Shown here in pieces: positions 6,615 to 13,876 of a DNA stretch of 19,393 nucleotides. The translations under genes and the position numbers were made by a program. The first letter of the stretch is position 1. Each line of letters begins with the position of its first letter. Origin of the DNA: Syntrophomonas sp. UBA5288 (GTDB lineage Bacteria > Bacillota > Syntrophomonadia > Syntrophomonadales > Syntrophomonadaceae); the NCBI GenBank assembly GCA_002408445.1, contig DHSK01000057.1, positions 16,412 to 35,804 of the forward strand. Reading direction: 5' to 3'. Under the pieces are notes generated by a model. It saw only the letters and a list, made by a program, of their open reading frames with translations, had not been told where the DNA came from and did not search any database.

Positions 6615-7502
6615 TTGGATGCTTTTTTAACACAGTACATCGATGCATATTATTTGCGTATACTGGTACTGATTGGGATCAACTTAATACTTGCCCTGGG
6701 ACTCAATCTGACTACCGGGGTAACCGGACAGTTGTCAATGGGACATGCCGGGTTTATGAGCATTGGCGCCTATACCGCCGCCATTATGTCGGTGCATTTG
6801 GGTGTTCCTTTCTGGATCGCATTACTGGGCGGCGCCTCTATGGCGGCTCTGTTTGGATTCATCATTGGTATACCTACCCTGCGTCTGGAAGGCGATTACC
6901 TGGCTATGGTTACGATAGGATTTGCCGAAATAATACGGGTCTTTTTCTTGAATTTCGAACCGGGTGGCAAGGCGGTGGGCTTTTCCGGCATTCCCGCCAG
7001 CACTACCTTTTCTACGGTTTGGATTCTAGTTATAGTAGTCATCTTCCTGAATGCCCGGCTGCTTAATTCCCGCACCGGCCGAGCTCTTTACGCTATTCGG
7101 GAGGATGAAATAGCGGCTGAATCAGCCGGCATTAATACGACCAGACTTAAAGTGCTGGCCTTTACCCTGGGCGCATTCCTGGGGGGATTGGGCGGAGGAC
7201 TCTATGCCCATTATATGAGCTATATTAATCCGCAGGATTTTGGGTTCATGAAATCCATTGAGATTTTAAATATGGTAGTGCTGGGCGGCATGGGGAGTAT
7301 ACCCGGTACCGCCATTGGTACCGTTATTCTAACTCTGGCCCCGGAATTACTGCGGGTGGTGGCAGATTACCGCTTGCTTTTCTATGGGGCACTCCTGGTC
7401 ATACTTATGATATTCAGGCCCAATGGGCTGTTGGGTGATGTGCGCGTTTATGATATTAAAAAACGTCTGGGCCGCAAAGAGGTGAAATCATGTCAATCTT
7501 AA
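6615..7502 (+). CDS. livM: Branched-chain amino acid ABC transporter permease LivM
   Basis: A 295-residue LivM-type permease, partner of LivH. Recognisable blocks are LNLTTGVTGQLSMGHAGFMS (residues about 29-48, the LivM signature), YLAMVTIGFAEIIRVF, the RALYAIREDEIAAESAGIN cytoplasmic loop, and ILNMVVLGGMGSIPGTAIG near the C-terminus. The start is TTG at 6615, preceded by TAGGTG at 6602-6607. The nearby ATG at 6619 is in another frame and gives no family similarity. The 3' end overlaps livG by 13 bases, so the two are translationally linked. Confidence 0.93.
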   Translation: MDAFLTQYIDAYYLRILVLIGINLILALGLNLTTGVTGQLSMGHAGFMSIGAYTAAIMSVHLGVPFWIALLGGASMAALFGFIIGIPTLRLEGDYLAMVTIGFAEIIRVFFLNFEPGGKAVGFSGIPASTTFSTVWILVIVVIFLNARLLNSRTGRALYAIREDEIAAESAGINTTRLKVLAFTLGAFLGGLGGGLYAHYMSYINPQDFGFMKSIEILNMVVLGGMGSIPGTAIGTVILTLAPELLRVVADYRLLFYGALLVILMIFRPNGLLGDVRVYDIKKRLGRKEVKSCQS

Positions 7503-8254
7503 CCATGAAAAAAATAACCCAGGAATTCGGAGGCTTGAGGGCTTTACACGATGTGGATCTGCAGGTCGGGGAGAAACAGATTTTCGGCATCATAGGCCCT
7601 AATGGAGCCGGTAAAACTACCCTTTTTAACCTGGTTACCGGTATGTATGTTCCGACTGCGGGTGAACTGTTATTTAAGGGGCAGCGGCTGAACCAGATGC
7701 CGCCTTATAATATAGCGCGGTTAGGTATAGGACGGACCTTTCAGAATATCCGCCTGTTTGATAAGCTATCGGTTATAGATAATGTAAAAGTTGGCAGCTA
7801 TGCCGTGACCAGGACCGGTTTTATACAAAATATGTTGGGGCTGCCGCGGTCACGCCGGGAAGAACACTGGATGGCCGAAAACGCCCATGAACTTTTACAA
7901 ATGATGGGATTAGAAGATAAAAAAGACGAATACGCCGCCAGCCTGGCCTATGGCGAACAGCGGCGCCTGGAAATAGCCCGGGCCCTGGCCTTGAAGCCCG
8001 CCCTGCTTTTGCTGGATGAACCGGCAGCGGGAATGACCCCGGCGGAAAAAGAAGAACTGATGGTTTTAATTCGAAAAATTCGTGAAGAAATGAGTCTTAC
8101 CATACTTCTGGTTGAACATGATATGAACCTGGTAATGAATATTTGCGATAAAATTGCGGTATTGAATTATGGCCGTAAAATAGCGGAAGGTTCCCCGGAC
8201 GAAGTTAAGAACAATCAGCAGGTTATACAATCCTATCTGGGGGTAGGTGCGTGA
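7490..8254 (+). CDS. livG: Branched-chain amino acid ABC transporter ATP-binding protein LivG
   Basis: A 254-residue ABC ATPase of the LivG type. Walker A is GPNGAGKT (36-43), the Q-loop glutamine is 85 (RTFQNIRLF), the signature is LAYGEQ (152-157), Walker B is LLLLDEP (D176, E177) and the switch histidine is H210 (VEHDM). LivG is distinguished from LivF by its extra length and the RTFQNIRLF and PAAGM motifs. LivG normally pairs with LivF to power LivHM. No livF follows here; the next gene is an EamA transporter starting inside the livG stop region (GTGA). The transporter would therefore need a LivF from elsewhere or a homodimeric ATPase. The ribosome binding site GAGGTG lies inside livM. 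Confidence 0.95.
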   Translation: MSILTMKKITQEFGGLRALHDVDLQVGEKQIFGIIGPNGAGKTTLFNLVTGMYVPTAGELLFKGQRLNQMPPYNIARLGIGRTFQNIRLFDKLSVIDNVKVGSYAVTRTGFIQNMLGLPRSRREEHWMAENAHELLQMMGLEDKKDEYAASLAYGEQRRLEIARALALKPALLLLDEPAAGMTPAEKEELMVLIRKIREEMSLTILLVEHDMNLVMNICDKIAVLNYGRKIAEGSPDEVKNNQQVIQSYLGVGA

Positions 8255-9129
8255 GGCCTGCCCATATTTATATTGCCATTTTCTTCTCCATTCTTTGCAT
8301 GTCCACATCTTCTATATTGGTCAGATGTTGTACTGCTCCGGCCTTGATTATTTCATTCTATCGCGTGCTTTTTACGGCCGGCATAGCAGGTGCGGTCGGG
8401 CAAGGGCAGTTAACCGCCAACCTTAAAAAGCTTTCTCAGCGGGAATTGTATTATACGGTAGGGGCCGGTTTCTTTTTAGCTCTGCATCTGGGGTTCTGGA
8501 TCAGTTCGCTGAATTATACCAGTATATCCAGTTCCGTTCTTTTTACTAATTTGCAGGTAATATTCGTACTTATCCTTTCCGCCCTGTTGTTAAAAGAAAA
8601 GGTTAACCGCATAGTAACGACCGGCATCTTAATTGCTCTGGCCGGCAGTATAATGATAGTAAATGGAGATCTGGCTTCAGGCAAGATCCTGGGAGATATG
8701 CTGGCACTCTTGAGCGGCCTGTTTGTGGCCCTGTATTTTTTGATTGGACGCAAGGTCAGAGACGGAGTAGATATCTGGACTTATACTTTTCTCAATACCG
8801 GAACGGCGGCGGTAGTTCTTTTTATCGGCTGTAAAATATTTAATCTCTCATTTTTCGGATTTTCCCGCTTGGATTGGTTATGGTTCCTGCTGCAGGCGCT
8901 GGCACCCGGATTAGCCGGACATGCCATACTGAACTGGGCATTGAAATATGTTAAAGCTCCCCTGGTCTCGGTATCCGTTTTGGGTGAATCGGTCGGTGCC
9001 AGCATCCTGGCTTATATTATCTTCCGCGAAGCCCTGGCCTGGTACCAGATCATAGGAGGAATTTTCATTCTAACCGGCATATACATTGCCGCTACCCATG
9101 AAAAGGGTCCGACCCAGAAGGTCAATTAA
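8251..9129 (+). CDS. EamA/DMT-family transporter
   Basis: A 292-residue membrane protein of the drug/metabolite transporter superfamily with two tandem EamA repeats of about 140 residues each. Around ten hydrophobic segments are evident. The first repeat has the typical 'SSILVRC...PALIISFYRVLF' opening and the ALLLKEKVNR boundary. The second carries 'LAPGLAGHAILNWALKYV' and ends with the conserved GESVGASILAYIIFREAL-type segment. Members export amino acids, metabolites or nucleotide sugars; substrate is unknown. The start is GTG at 8251, overlapping the livG TGA by four bases, so it is translationally coupled to the branched-chain amino acid transport genes. Position suggests an amino-acid-related role, but that is inference. 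A basic tail (HEKGPTQKVN) ends the protein. Confidence 0.88.
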   Translation: MRPAHIYIAIFFSILCMSTSSILVRCCTAPALIISFYRVLFTAGIAGAVGQGQLTANLKKLSQRELYYTVGAGFFLALHLGFWISSLNYTSISSSVLFTNLQVIFVLILSALLLKEKVNRIVTTGILIALAGSIMIVNGDLASGKILGDMLALLSGLFVALYFLIGRKVRDGVDIWTYTFLNTGTAAVVLFIGCKIFNLSFFGFSRLDWLWFLLQALAPGLAGHAILNWALKYVKAPLVSVSVLGESVGASILAYIIFREALAWYQIIGGIFILTGIYIAATHEKGPTQKVN

Positions 9130-9172
9130 AATTTTGACGCTGAAGACGCTGAATATTATGAATGACACTGAA
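9128..9172 (+). repeat. Degenerate copy of the inverted-repeat arm unit
   Basis: TGAAGACGCTGAATATTATG and the following AATGACACTGAATC align with the 46-base arm seen at 1289-1334 and 16915-16960 (TGAAGGACACTGATTAATTA then TGATTAACACAGAT), with several mismatches and small gaps. It lies just after the EamA stop codon. Confidence 0.45.
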
Positions 9173-9212
9173 TCTTTTAAACTTTGAAATACCTTAAGAA
9201 GACCCCAATCCG

Positions 9213-9242
9213 TAAAAATAAAGCGAGGAATCAATTCCCCGC
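9213..9242 (-). terminator. Intrinsic terminator of the spoIID-like gene (minus strand)
   Basis: Read on the minus strand, GCGGGGAA pairs with TTCCTCGC around a TTGA loop (eight pairs, one G-U), followed by TTTATTTTTA. It lies 60 bases beyond the stop codon of the spoIID-like gene. A second small hairpin (CCGG-TGAA-CCGG, 9262-9273) lies between them. Confidence 0.7.
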
Positions 9243-9301
9243 TGCAAAGTTTCTATAGCGACCGGTGAACCGGCCTCGTTTTATAAAAAATCAGTATCGA
9301 A

Positions 9302-10282
9302 CTATTTATACAGTTTCTTCCAGGTAGTGCCCGGGAAGTAGTGGGTGACTATTTGTTTGGCATTTTTACCTTCTTTGGCCATAGCGTACGCTCCCCATTG
9401 TTCCATACCGGCACCGTGACCCCAGCCTTTGCCCTTGAATACAATATAATTGCCTTCCGGTTTTACGCTGGTTAACAGGGTGGAGTACAGACGGTCAAAA
9501 CCTATCTTCTGGCGCAGGTCAACTCCTGCTATCGAGGCTGAGCCGGCAGTGATAGTCAGGGCCCGGCCGGATGGTCCTTTTTTACTTATTTTGATGTCAT
9601 TCAGAGAACCGGCTTTGCTGCCCATGATCCTTTTAATTTCTGATTTAGGAACTTTTACGGTCCAGTTGCGATATTTGGCGGGAGCGTACTTAAGGCCATT
9701 AGTAGATACCGGCCTTATATAACTTCCCACTTTGCCAGCCAGTTTGGGAAAAGCTTCTTCAATACTGGCAGTTTTAGGGCCGGCGGCGGAGCTGAACAGA
9801 GCATAGGCAAACTTACCGTTAAAGAGTAATATCTGGCCCCGGGTTGCATCGACGGCTTTGGAAATATTGTCGGTTATGGCTTTTTTATCATAGGCCTGGA
9901 ATTCAGTGTGGTTATCACTGGCGTCAGTCCCGTGTTTGCCCCGCACGCCTTTTTCGTATTCAATTAAAGAAAGGGTCATGGTGCGGGTGACGATAGCCTG
10001 AGCTTTCAATGCTTCCATCGGGTATTTGGGACCGATTTCGGCTGCTACTACACCTTTGATGTATTCTTCCAGTTTGATCTGTTCCTTAGCCCCGGTGGCG
10101 CTCCGGTACAGGCTAATGGTGGGTTCCTTTTTATATTTTAGAACCTCGGGCGCTATTTTGGCCGGAGTCTGTACGCGGGAAGGGGCTGGCTTTTTAGCTG
10201 CCTGCTGACAGCCACTTATGCATAATACTGCGGTAAAAAGCAGAAGAACCAATAAAGCCGTTAATTTTTTCAAAGGTTTCAT
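9302..10282 (-). CDS. SpoIID/LytB-domain lipoprotein (putative lytic transglycosylase)
   Basis: A 326-residue exported protein. An N-terminal hydrophobic segment (residues 7-20) ends in a lipobox-like CISGC with C25, so it is probably a lipoprotein. The SpoIID/LytB core runs from about residue 53 to 326. Marks are LEEYIKGVVAAEIGPKYPME with E82 at the position of the catalytic glutamate of SpoIID, ALKAQAIVTRTMTLSL, and the C-terminal GWGHGAGMEQWGAYAMAKEG (residues 287-306). SpoIID cleaves peptidoglycan during spore engulfment, releasing denuded glycan strands. LytB-like paralogues modify amidase activity, and paralogues in non-sporulation settings are common, so sporulation is not assumed. The frame is open upstream to 10471, but the ATG at 10280-10282 with a near-perfect AAGGAGATATTTA leader gives a proper signal peptide and is chosen. 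It is divergent from trmL. Confidence 0.85.
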   Translation of the reverse strand: MKPLKKLTALLVLLLFTAVLCISGCQQAAKKPAPSRVQTPAKIAPEVLKYKKEPTISLYRSATGAKEQIKLEEYIKGVVAAEIGPKYPMEALKAQAIVTRTMTLSLIEYEKGVRGKHGTDASDNHTEFQAYDKKAITDNISKAVDATRGQILLFNGKFAYALFSSAAGPKTASIEEAFPKLAGKVGSYIRPVSTNGLKYAPAKYRNWTVKVPKSEIKRIMGSKAGSLNDIKISKKGPSGRALTITAGSASIAGVDLRQKIGFDRLYSTLLTSVKPEGNYIVFKGKGWGHGAGMEQWGAYAMAKEGKNAKQIVTHYFPGTTWKKLYK

Positions 10283-10329
10283 TAAATATCTCCTTCCTAG
10301 TTTTCTTTTATTTTTTGTCACTATTTGAT

Positions 10330-10357
10330 TTGTTATGACTGCAAATTTTTGTATAAT
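10330..10357 (+). promoter_or_regulatory. Sigma-A promoter for trmL
   Basis: TTGTTA at 10330-10335 and a perfect TATAAT at 10352-10357 with a 16-base spacer, about 40 bases ahead of the trmL ATG, in the divergent intergenic region. Confidence 0.65.
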
Positions 10358-10397
10358 GCTTTTGTCAGATGAAATTATTTTAAAAAGGAGATATAGC

Positions 10398-10856
10398 ATG
10401 CAAATAGTATTGGTAGAACCGGAAATACCACAAAATACCGGCAACATTGCCCGTACCTGTGCGCTGACCAAAACAGCTCTTAATCTGGTTAAACCTCTCG
10501 GTTTCTCGATTGAAGACCGTTATCTTAAGAGGGCGGGGCTGGATTACTGGCCTCTGGTTGATTTGAAGGTATGGGATAGTTTTGATGATATAATTAAAGA
10601 ATGTGGAAGCAGCAAGATTTATCTCGCTACTACCAAAGCAGAGCGCAGTTATCATGAGGTTAAGTATGAACCGGATAGTGTGCTGGTATTCGGGCGGGAG
10701 ACCCGCGGTTTGCCTGATAATATCTTGGAAGCTTTTCCCGCCCAAAAAATCAGAATACCTATGTTGGATATCGGCCGTTCACTTAATCTGGCCAACTCGG
10801 TGGCTATAGTACTGTATGAAGCATTGAGACAGAATAATTTTGCTGGCTTGCGATAA
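10398..10856 (+). CDS. trmL: tRNA (cytidine(34)-2'-O)-methyltransferase TrmL
   Basis: A 152-residue SPOUT-family RNA methyltransferase, the normal length for TrmL/YibK/CspR. It 2'-O-methylates the wobble cytidine (or cmnm5U) of tRNA-Leu isoacceptors using S-adenosylmethionine. It opens MQIVLVEPEIPQNTGNIART, the family N-terminus. The trefoil-knot motifs are VLVFGRETRGLP (95-106), IRIPM (118-122) and RSLNLANSVAIVLYEALRQ (127-145). The in-frame ATG at 10335 lies upstream of the promoter's -10 box, whereas the ATG at 10398 has the ribosome binding site AAAAAGGAGATATAGC and the conserved N-terminus, so it is chosen. It is transcribed away from the spoIID-like gene and towards a bidirectional terminator. 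Confidence 0.94.
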   Translation: MQIVLVEPEIPQNTGNIARTCALTKTALNLVKPLGFSIEDRYLKRAGLDYWPLVDLKVWDSFDDIIKECGSSKIYLATTKAERSYHEVKYEPDSVLVFGRETRGLPDNILEAFPAQKIRIPMLDIGRSLNLANSVAIVLYEALRQNNFAGLR

Positions 10857-10936
10857 GAAGTTTATTGCCGGCTTGAAATTATGACACGGTTGGGACTCGA
10901 AATGGACTGAAGGCAGGTAAGTTTAAAATAGAAGGT

Positions 10937-10972
10937 CTGAATAAAAAAACCCTTACGGGTTTTTTTATTCAG
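10937..10972. terminator. Perfect bidirectional terminator between trmL and ferredoxin genes
   Basis: A flawless 16-bp inverted repeat (CTGAATAAAAAAACCC / GGGTTTTTTTATTCAG) with a TTAC loop. It has a T-run on both strands, so it can end trmL (plus) and the convergent ferredoxin gene (minus). Confidence 0.92.
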
Positions 10973-10994
10973 TGTATTAATCACAACATGTACC

Positions 10995-11171
10995 CTATGC
11001 GTCAACTGGTTTGGGTGCTTCCACGGGGCATACATCCGCGCAGGAACCGCATTCTGTACAGAGCTCGGGGTCTATTTCGTACTTGTCCTCTCCCTCATGG
11101 ATAGCTTCAACCGGACATTCATCAGCGCATACCCCACAGGAAATGCATTCATCAGTAATTACGTAAGCCAT
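10995..11171 (-). CDS. 2[4Fe-4S] bacterial ferredoxin
   Basis: A 58-residue clostridial-type ferredoxin with two CxxCxxCxxxCP motifs: C9, C12, C15, C19 (CISCGVCADECP) and C38, C41, C44, C48 (CTECGSCADVCP). It should carry two low-potential [4Fe-4S] clusters for electron transfer with pyruvate- or 2-oxoacid oxidoreductases, hydrogenases and similar partners in an anaerobe. It is acidic, as expected. The ATG (complement of 11169-11171) sits behind an AGGAGGGAGC ribosome binding site. The open frame extends further upstream but without family similarity and across the promoter. It has its own strong promoter and terminator, so it is an independent and probably highly expressed gene. Confidence 0.95.
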   Translation of the reverse strand: MAYVITDECISCGVCADECPVEAIHEGEDKYEIDPELCTECGSCADVCPVEAPKPVDA

Positions 11172-11205
11172 AATGCTCCCTCCTTTGCTACAAATCAATA
11201 ATAGC

Positions 11206-11234
11206 ATTATAAATAACGCTTTTTTTTTTGTCAA
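11206..11234 (-). promoter_or_regulatory. Consensus sigma-A promoter of the ferredoxin gene
   Basis: On the minus strand TTGACA (11234-11229) and TATAAT (11211-11206) are both perfect and are separated by exactly 17 bases. The spacer contains a run of A. It lies 35 bases upstream of the ferredoxin ATG. Confidence 0.88.
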
Positions 11235-11355
11235 TTTGCCATACTATTTTAATGAATTTTTTATTATAGCGTTTGCAGGGGTAAGATATTATAATATGGT
11301 TTGTTTATTAGAATAGGTTATAAATTTATATTTATAGTAGAAACGGGGTATTAAT

Positions 11356-11988
11356 ATGAAATGCATCATATTTGCCAATGGCTGCTATGGCGATTTGGAA
11401 CGCTATCGGGAGATAATAAAAGATGCGGATATGATAATATGCGCTGACGGGGGAGCCAATTATGCCTGTAAGCTTGGGGCTATACCTTCCGTAGTAATAG
11501 GTGATATGGATTCTATTACCGATAAAAGCAGAAATTATTTGACTGAACTCGGGGTTAAGTTTAAAAAATACCCGATTCATAAGGATTTTACCGATTTGCA
11601 GTTATCCCTCGAAATTGCGGAAGAGTCAGGCGCAGATATAATAATATTACTCGGTACTTTGGGCAACCGGCTGGATCATACCATGGCTAATATTTTCAGC
11701 GGCATGGAGATGGCTCTGCGGGGAAAAAATATAGTACATTATGGATCAGATTGTATAATATACTTGGTGACCCATGAACTGATTCTGAAAGGCAGCAAAG
11801 GGGATCTGGTTTCGGTAATAACCATGAGCGACCGGGCTGTGGGGGTAACTGAAACTGGAATGGAATATCCTCTGCATGAGGCCTTGCTGGAAAATTCCAA
11901 GCCATACGCCGTTTCCAATGTAATGGAAGGGGAACAGGCCCGGATTACCGTACGGGAAGGGGTGTTGGCGGTATTCCATTACCGGTAG
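11356..11988 (+). CDS. thiN: Thiamine diphosphokinase (thiamine pyrophosphokinase)
   Basis: A 210-residue ThiN-type enzyme that transfers pyrophosphate from ATP to thiamine to give thiamine diphosphate, in the cytoplasm. The catalytic N-terminal domain has ADGGANY (30-36), VIGDMDS (47-53), HKDFTDLQ (75-82, metal/ATP-binding) and TLGNRLDH (101-108). The C-terminal thiamine-binding half has the family 'SN' and 'G-L-V' strands (VSNVMEGEQARITVREGVLAVF). The length matches B. subtilis ThiN. The ATG at 11356 follows GAAACGGGG. A TATAAT at 11290-11295 is upstream but has no good -35 box. No TPP riboswitch is visible in the 65 bases after it. The gene stands alone here. Confidence 0.93.
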   Translation: MKCIIFANGCYGDLERYREIIKDADMIICADGGANYACKLGAIPSVVIGDMDSITDKSRNYLTELGVKFKKYPIHKDFTDLQLSLEIAEESGADIIILLGTLGNRLDHTMANIFSGMEMALRGKNIVHYGSDCIIYLVTHELILKGSKGDLVSVITMSDRAVGVTETGMEYPLHEALLENSKPYAVSNVMEGEQARITVREGVLAVFHYR

Positions 11989-12017
11989 AGATTCGACGCG
12001 GGTCTCCTGCGGGGACT

Positions 12018-12048
12018 TGTCATCCTTCGCTAACGCTCATGATGACAT
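12018..12048. repeat. Short GTCATTCTGA-type palindrome, copy 3 (internally deleted)
   Basis: TGTCATCCTTCGCTAACGCT followed by CATGATGACA keeps the two complementary ends of the palindromic repeat family but lacks most of the middle. It lies in the 141-base gap between thiN and cdaA. Confidence 0.6.
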
Positions 12049-12129
12049 AATAGGCTATGTTATTCCTGCCCAGCGGCGCTGAGATGCTGCTCTACAGTCT
12101 TTATAACATATAGTACGGGAGGAAAGAAG

Positions 12130-12990
12130 TTGGATTTAAGTTTCCTGTCCGGGGTATTTGCCAGCCCCTGGGACATTTTTCGCAGCCTGGTAGATATAAC
12201 TATAGTTTCATATCTTTTTTACCGTTTGTTGGGACTCATCAGGGGAACCCGGGCTGAACAACTGCTGAAAGGACTTGTGCTGCTCCTGGCCTTTTCAGCC
12301 ATAGCCAGTTTTCTGAAACTGACTATGGTAAACTGGCTGGTGGAAAAGTTATGGATACTCTTTGCTATCGTCCTGCCCATCGTGTTCCAGCCTGAATTGA
12401 GACGACTGTTGGAACAGTTGGGGCGCGGGCATTTTTTCCCCAATCATGATACTGAATGGGAAGTAGATGAATACGAGGTCGTCATTGAGCAGATAGCCGA
12501 TGCGATAAGTACTCTTTCCAGGACTAAAGTGGGTGCGCTCATCATATTAACGCGTGAAACCGACATATCAGAATATATGGACAGCGGAGTAGAAATGGAT
12601 TCCATGGTCTCGGCCGGGCTGCTGATCAATATATTTGTCCCCAATACGCCCTTGCATGATGGGGCGGTTATCATAAAAGAAGGCCGCATATCGAAGGCTG
12701 CCTGTTTTCTACCTTTAAGTGACAATCCCTATCTGGACAAAAGAGTGGGGACCCGCCACCGGGCCGGACTGGGCATAGCCGAAGTTTCGGATGCGGTTGC
12801 GGTAATTGTTTCGGAAGAAACCGGCAATATATCAATCGCCCGGGAAGGAAGCTTAATCAAGTGTTCAGATGCGCAAAATTTGAAGGATGCGCTGACGAAA
12901 GAATTTGTCGTTCAGGAAAAATGGGGCGATATTTTCCGAAGGAGGTGGTCTGCTGATGGCGAAGACTCCGACCAGAACCGCAGGCCTTAA
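12130..12990 (+). CDS. cdaA: Diadenylate cyclase CdaA (c-di-AMP synthase)
   Basis: A 286-residue membrane-bound diadenylate cyclase that condenses two ATP into the second messenger c-di-AMP, which controls potassium and osmolyte uptake and cell-wall homeostasis. Three N-terminal membrane segments (about residues 17-35, 45-63 and 70-86) precede the DAC (DisA_N) domain. The catalytic motifs are intact: LHDGAVII (DGA 177-179) and GTRHRAGLG (RHR 209-211), then VSEETGNIS (227-235). The start is TTG at 12130 with a GGGAGGAAAG ribosome binding site. It overlaps cdaR by 35 bases, as is usual for this pair. It heads the cdaA-cdaR-(FAD protein)-glmM-glmS block. Confidence 0.96.
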   Translation: MDLSFLSGVFASPWDIFRSLVDITIVSYLFYRLLGLIRGTRAEQLLKGLVLLLAFSAIASFLKLTMVNWLVEKLWILFAIVLPIVFQPELRRLLEQLGRGHFFPNHDTEWEVDEYEVVIEQIADAISTLSRTKVGALIILTRETDISEYMDSGVEMDSMVSAGLLINIFVPNTPLHDGAVIIKEGRISKAACFLPLSDNPYLDKRVGTRHRAGLGIAEVSDAVAVIVSEETGNISIAREGSLIKCSDAQNLKDALTKEFVVQEKWGDIFRRRWSADGEDSDQNRRP

Positions 12991-13876
12991 AATCATATCG
13001 GTATTGCTGGCGGTCCTGCTCTGGCTGTATGTCGTTAACCAGGATCAGATCAGCACCAAACAGAATTATACCGATGTTAATCTGCAATATTACAATCTGC
13101 CCAGCGGTCTTACCGTATCCGGACCTCAAACCGTTTCCGTGCGCCTGTGGGGTACTTTTAAACAGAGCGGGCAAATAATTGCTTATGTTGACCTGGCTTC
13201 GCTTTCCCAGGGTGAATATAACCTGCCGGTAAAAGTCAAACCGGTAAACGGAGCTATGTTTACTTCGGTCAAACCTGATAAAGTGCGGGTGCAGCTAAAA
13301 CGCTTAAAAGAGAACACGGTTTCCGTAGAGTATGAAATACGTCAGAATCCACCCTCCGGGTTCGAACTGGTGGATGTTGTCATCGAACCGTCCAAATGTT
13401 TGATAAAAGGAGACCAGAGTGCGGTAAACCGGGTAGCCCGGGTTATTGCACCGTTGGAATTGGGTCAGGTCAAAGACATCTCTTCTTTCAAAGTGGACCT
13501 GGTGGCACGTGATGCCAATGGAGACGCTGTTCCGGGCGTTGTTCTGGTACCGGGGACAGTATCGGTTTATTCGGTAGTTGAACAACAGAAGGCAACGGTC
13601 ACATTTCCGATCAAACCTCAGTTTACCGGGAAAGTTCCTGACGGGTATCAGATGACCGGTTACAAACTTGACCATGATACAGTATCAGTTCTGGGCCCGA
13701 AAGAAGTACTGAACAAACTGACCACGATAGATATAGCCAAAATCGATTTAACTGATAAAAAAGAATCTTTCAGCCAGGCCGTAGACGTAACGGTACCGCC
13801 CGGTACCAACGTTTATCCGGCGCAGGTGACAGTTAACATAGATATTGTTAAGCTGCCTGAGAAAGAGGTACCATAA
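12956..13876 (+). CDS. cdaR: CdaA regulatory protein CdaR (YbbR-like)
   Basis: A 306-residue protein with one N-terminal membrane anchor (about residues 11-27, LKIISVLLAVLLWLYVV) followed by an extracellular part made of roughly three YbbR repeats; B. subtilis CdaR has four. CdaR binds CdaA and modulates c-di-AMP synthesis, and both associate with GlmM. YbbR marks are the repeating 'VSVRLWG', 'KPDKVRVQL', 'VSVLGPKEVLNKL' strands with VxGP signatures. The frame is open upstream to 12905, but the ATG at 12956 has an optimal AAGGAGGTGG site at 12939-12948 and gives the standard anchor, so it is chosen. The stop is followed immediately by the next ATG, so it is co-translated with the FAD protein. 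Confidence 0.92.
   Translation: MAKTPTRTAGLKIISVLLAVLLWLYVVNQDQISTKQNYTDVNLQYYNLPSGLTVSGPQTVSVRLWGTFKQSGQIIAYVDLASLSQGEYNLPVKVKPVNGAMFTSVKPDKVRVQLKRLKENTVSVEYEIRQNPPSGFELVDVVIEPSKCLIKGDQSAVNRVARVIAPLELGQVKDISSFKVDLVARDANGDAVPGVVLVPGTVSVYSVVEQQKATVTFPIKPQFTGKVPDGYQMTGYKLDHDTVSVLGPKEVLNKLTTIDIAKIDLTDKKESFSQAVDVTVPPGTNVYPAQVTVNIDIVKLPEKEVP

Noticed and set aside
6605..7066. 153-codon plus-strand open frame overlapping livM
   Set aside because: It overlaps livM in another frame, gives a Cys/Trp/Arg-rich sequence without recognisable family, and livM is certain from its motifs.
10283..10471. N-terminal 63-codon extension of the spoIID-like gene
   Set aside because: It would cross the trmL promoter and start, has no ribosome binding site, and buries the signal peptide inside the protein; the ATG at 10280-10282 has an excellent site.
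11236..11355. TPP riboswitch ahead of thiN
   Set aside because: No CTGAGA-type thi-box core is present and the leader after the TATAAT is only about 60 bases.
11989..12129. c-di-AMP (ydaO-type) riboswitch before cdaA
   Set aside because: The 141-base gap holds only a short palindromic repeat and a ribosome binding site; none of the conserved ydaO segments is visible.
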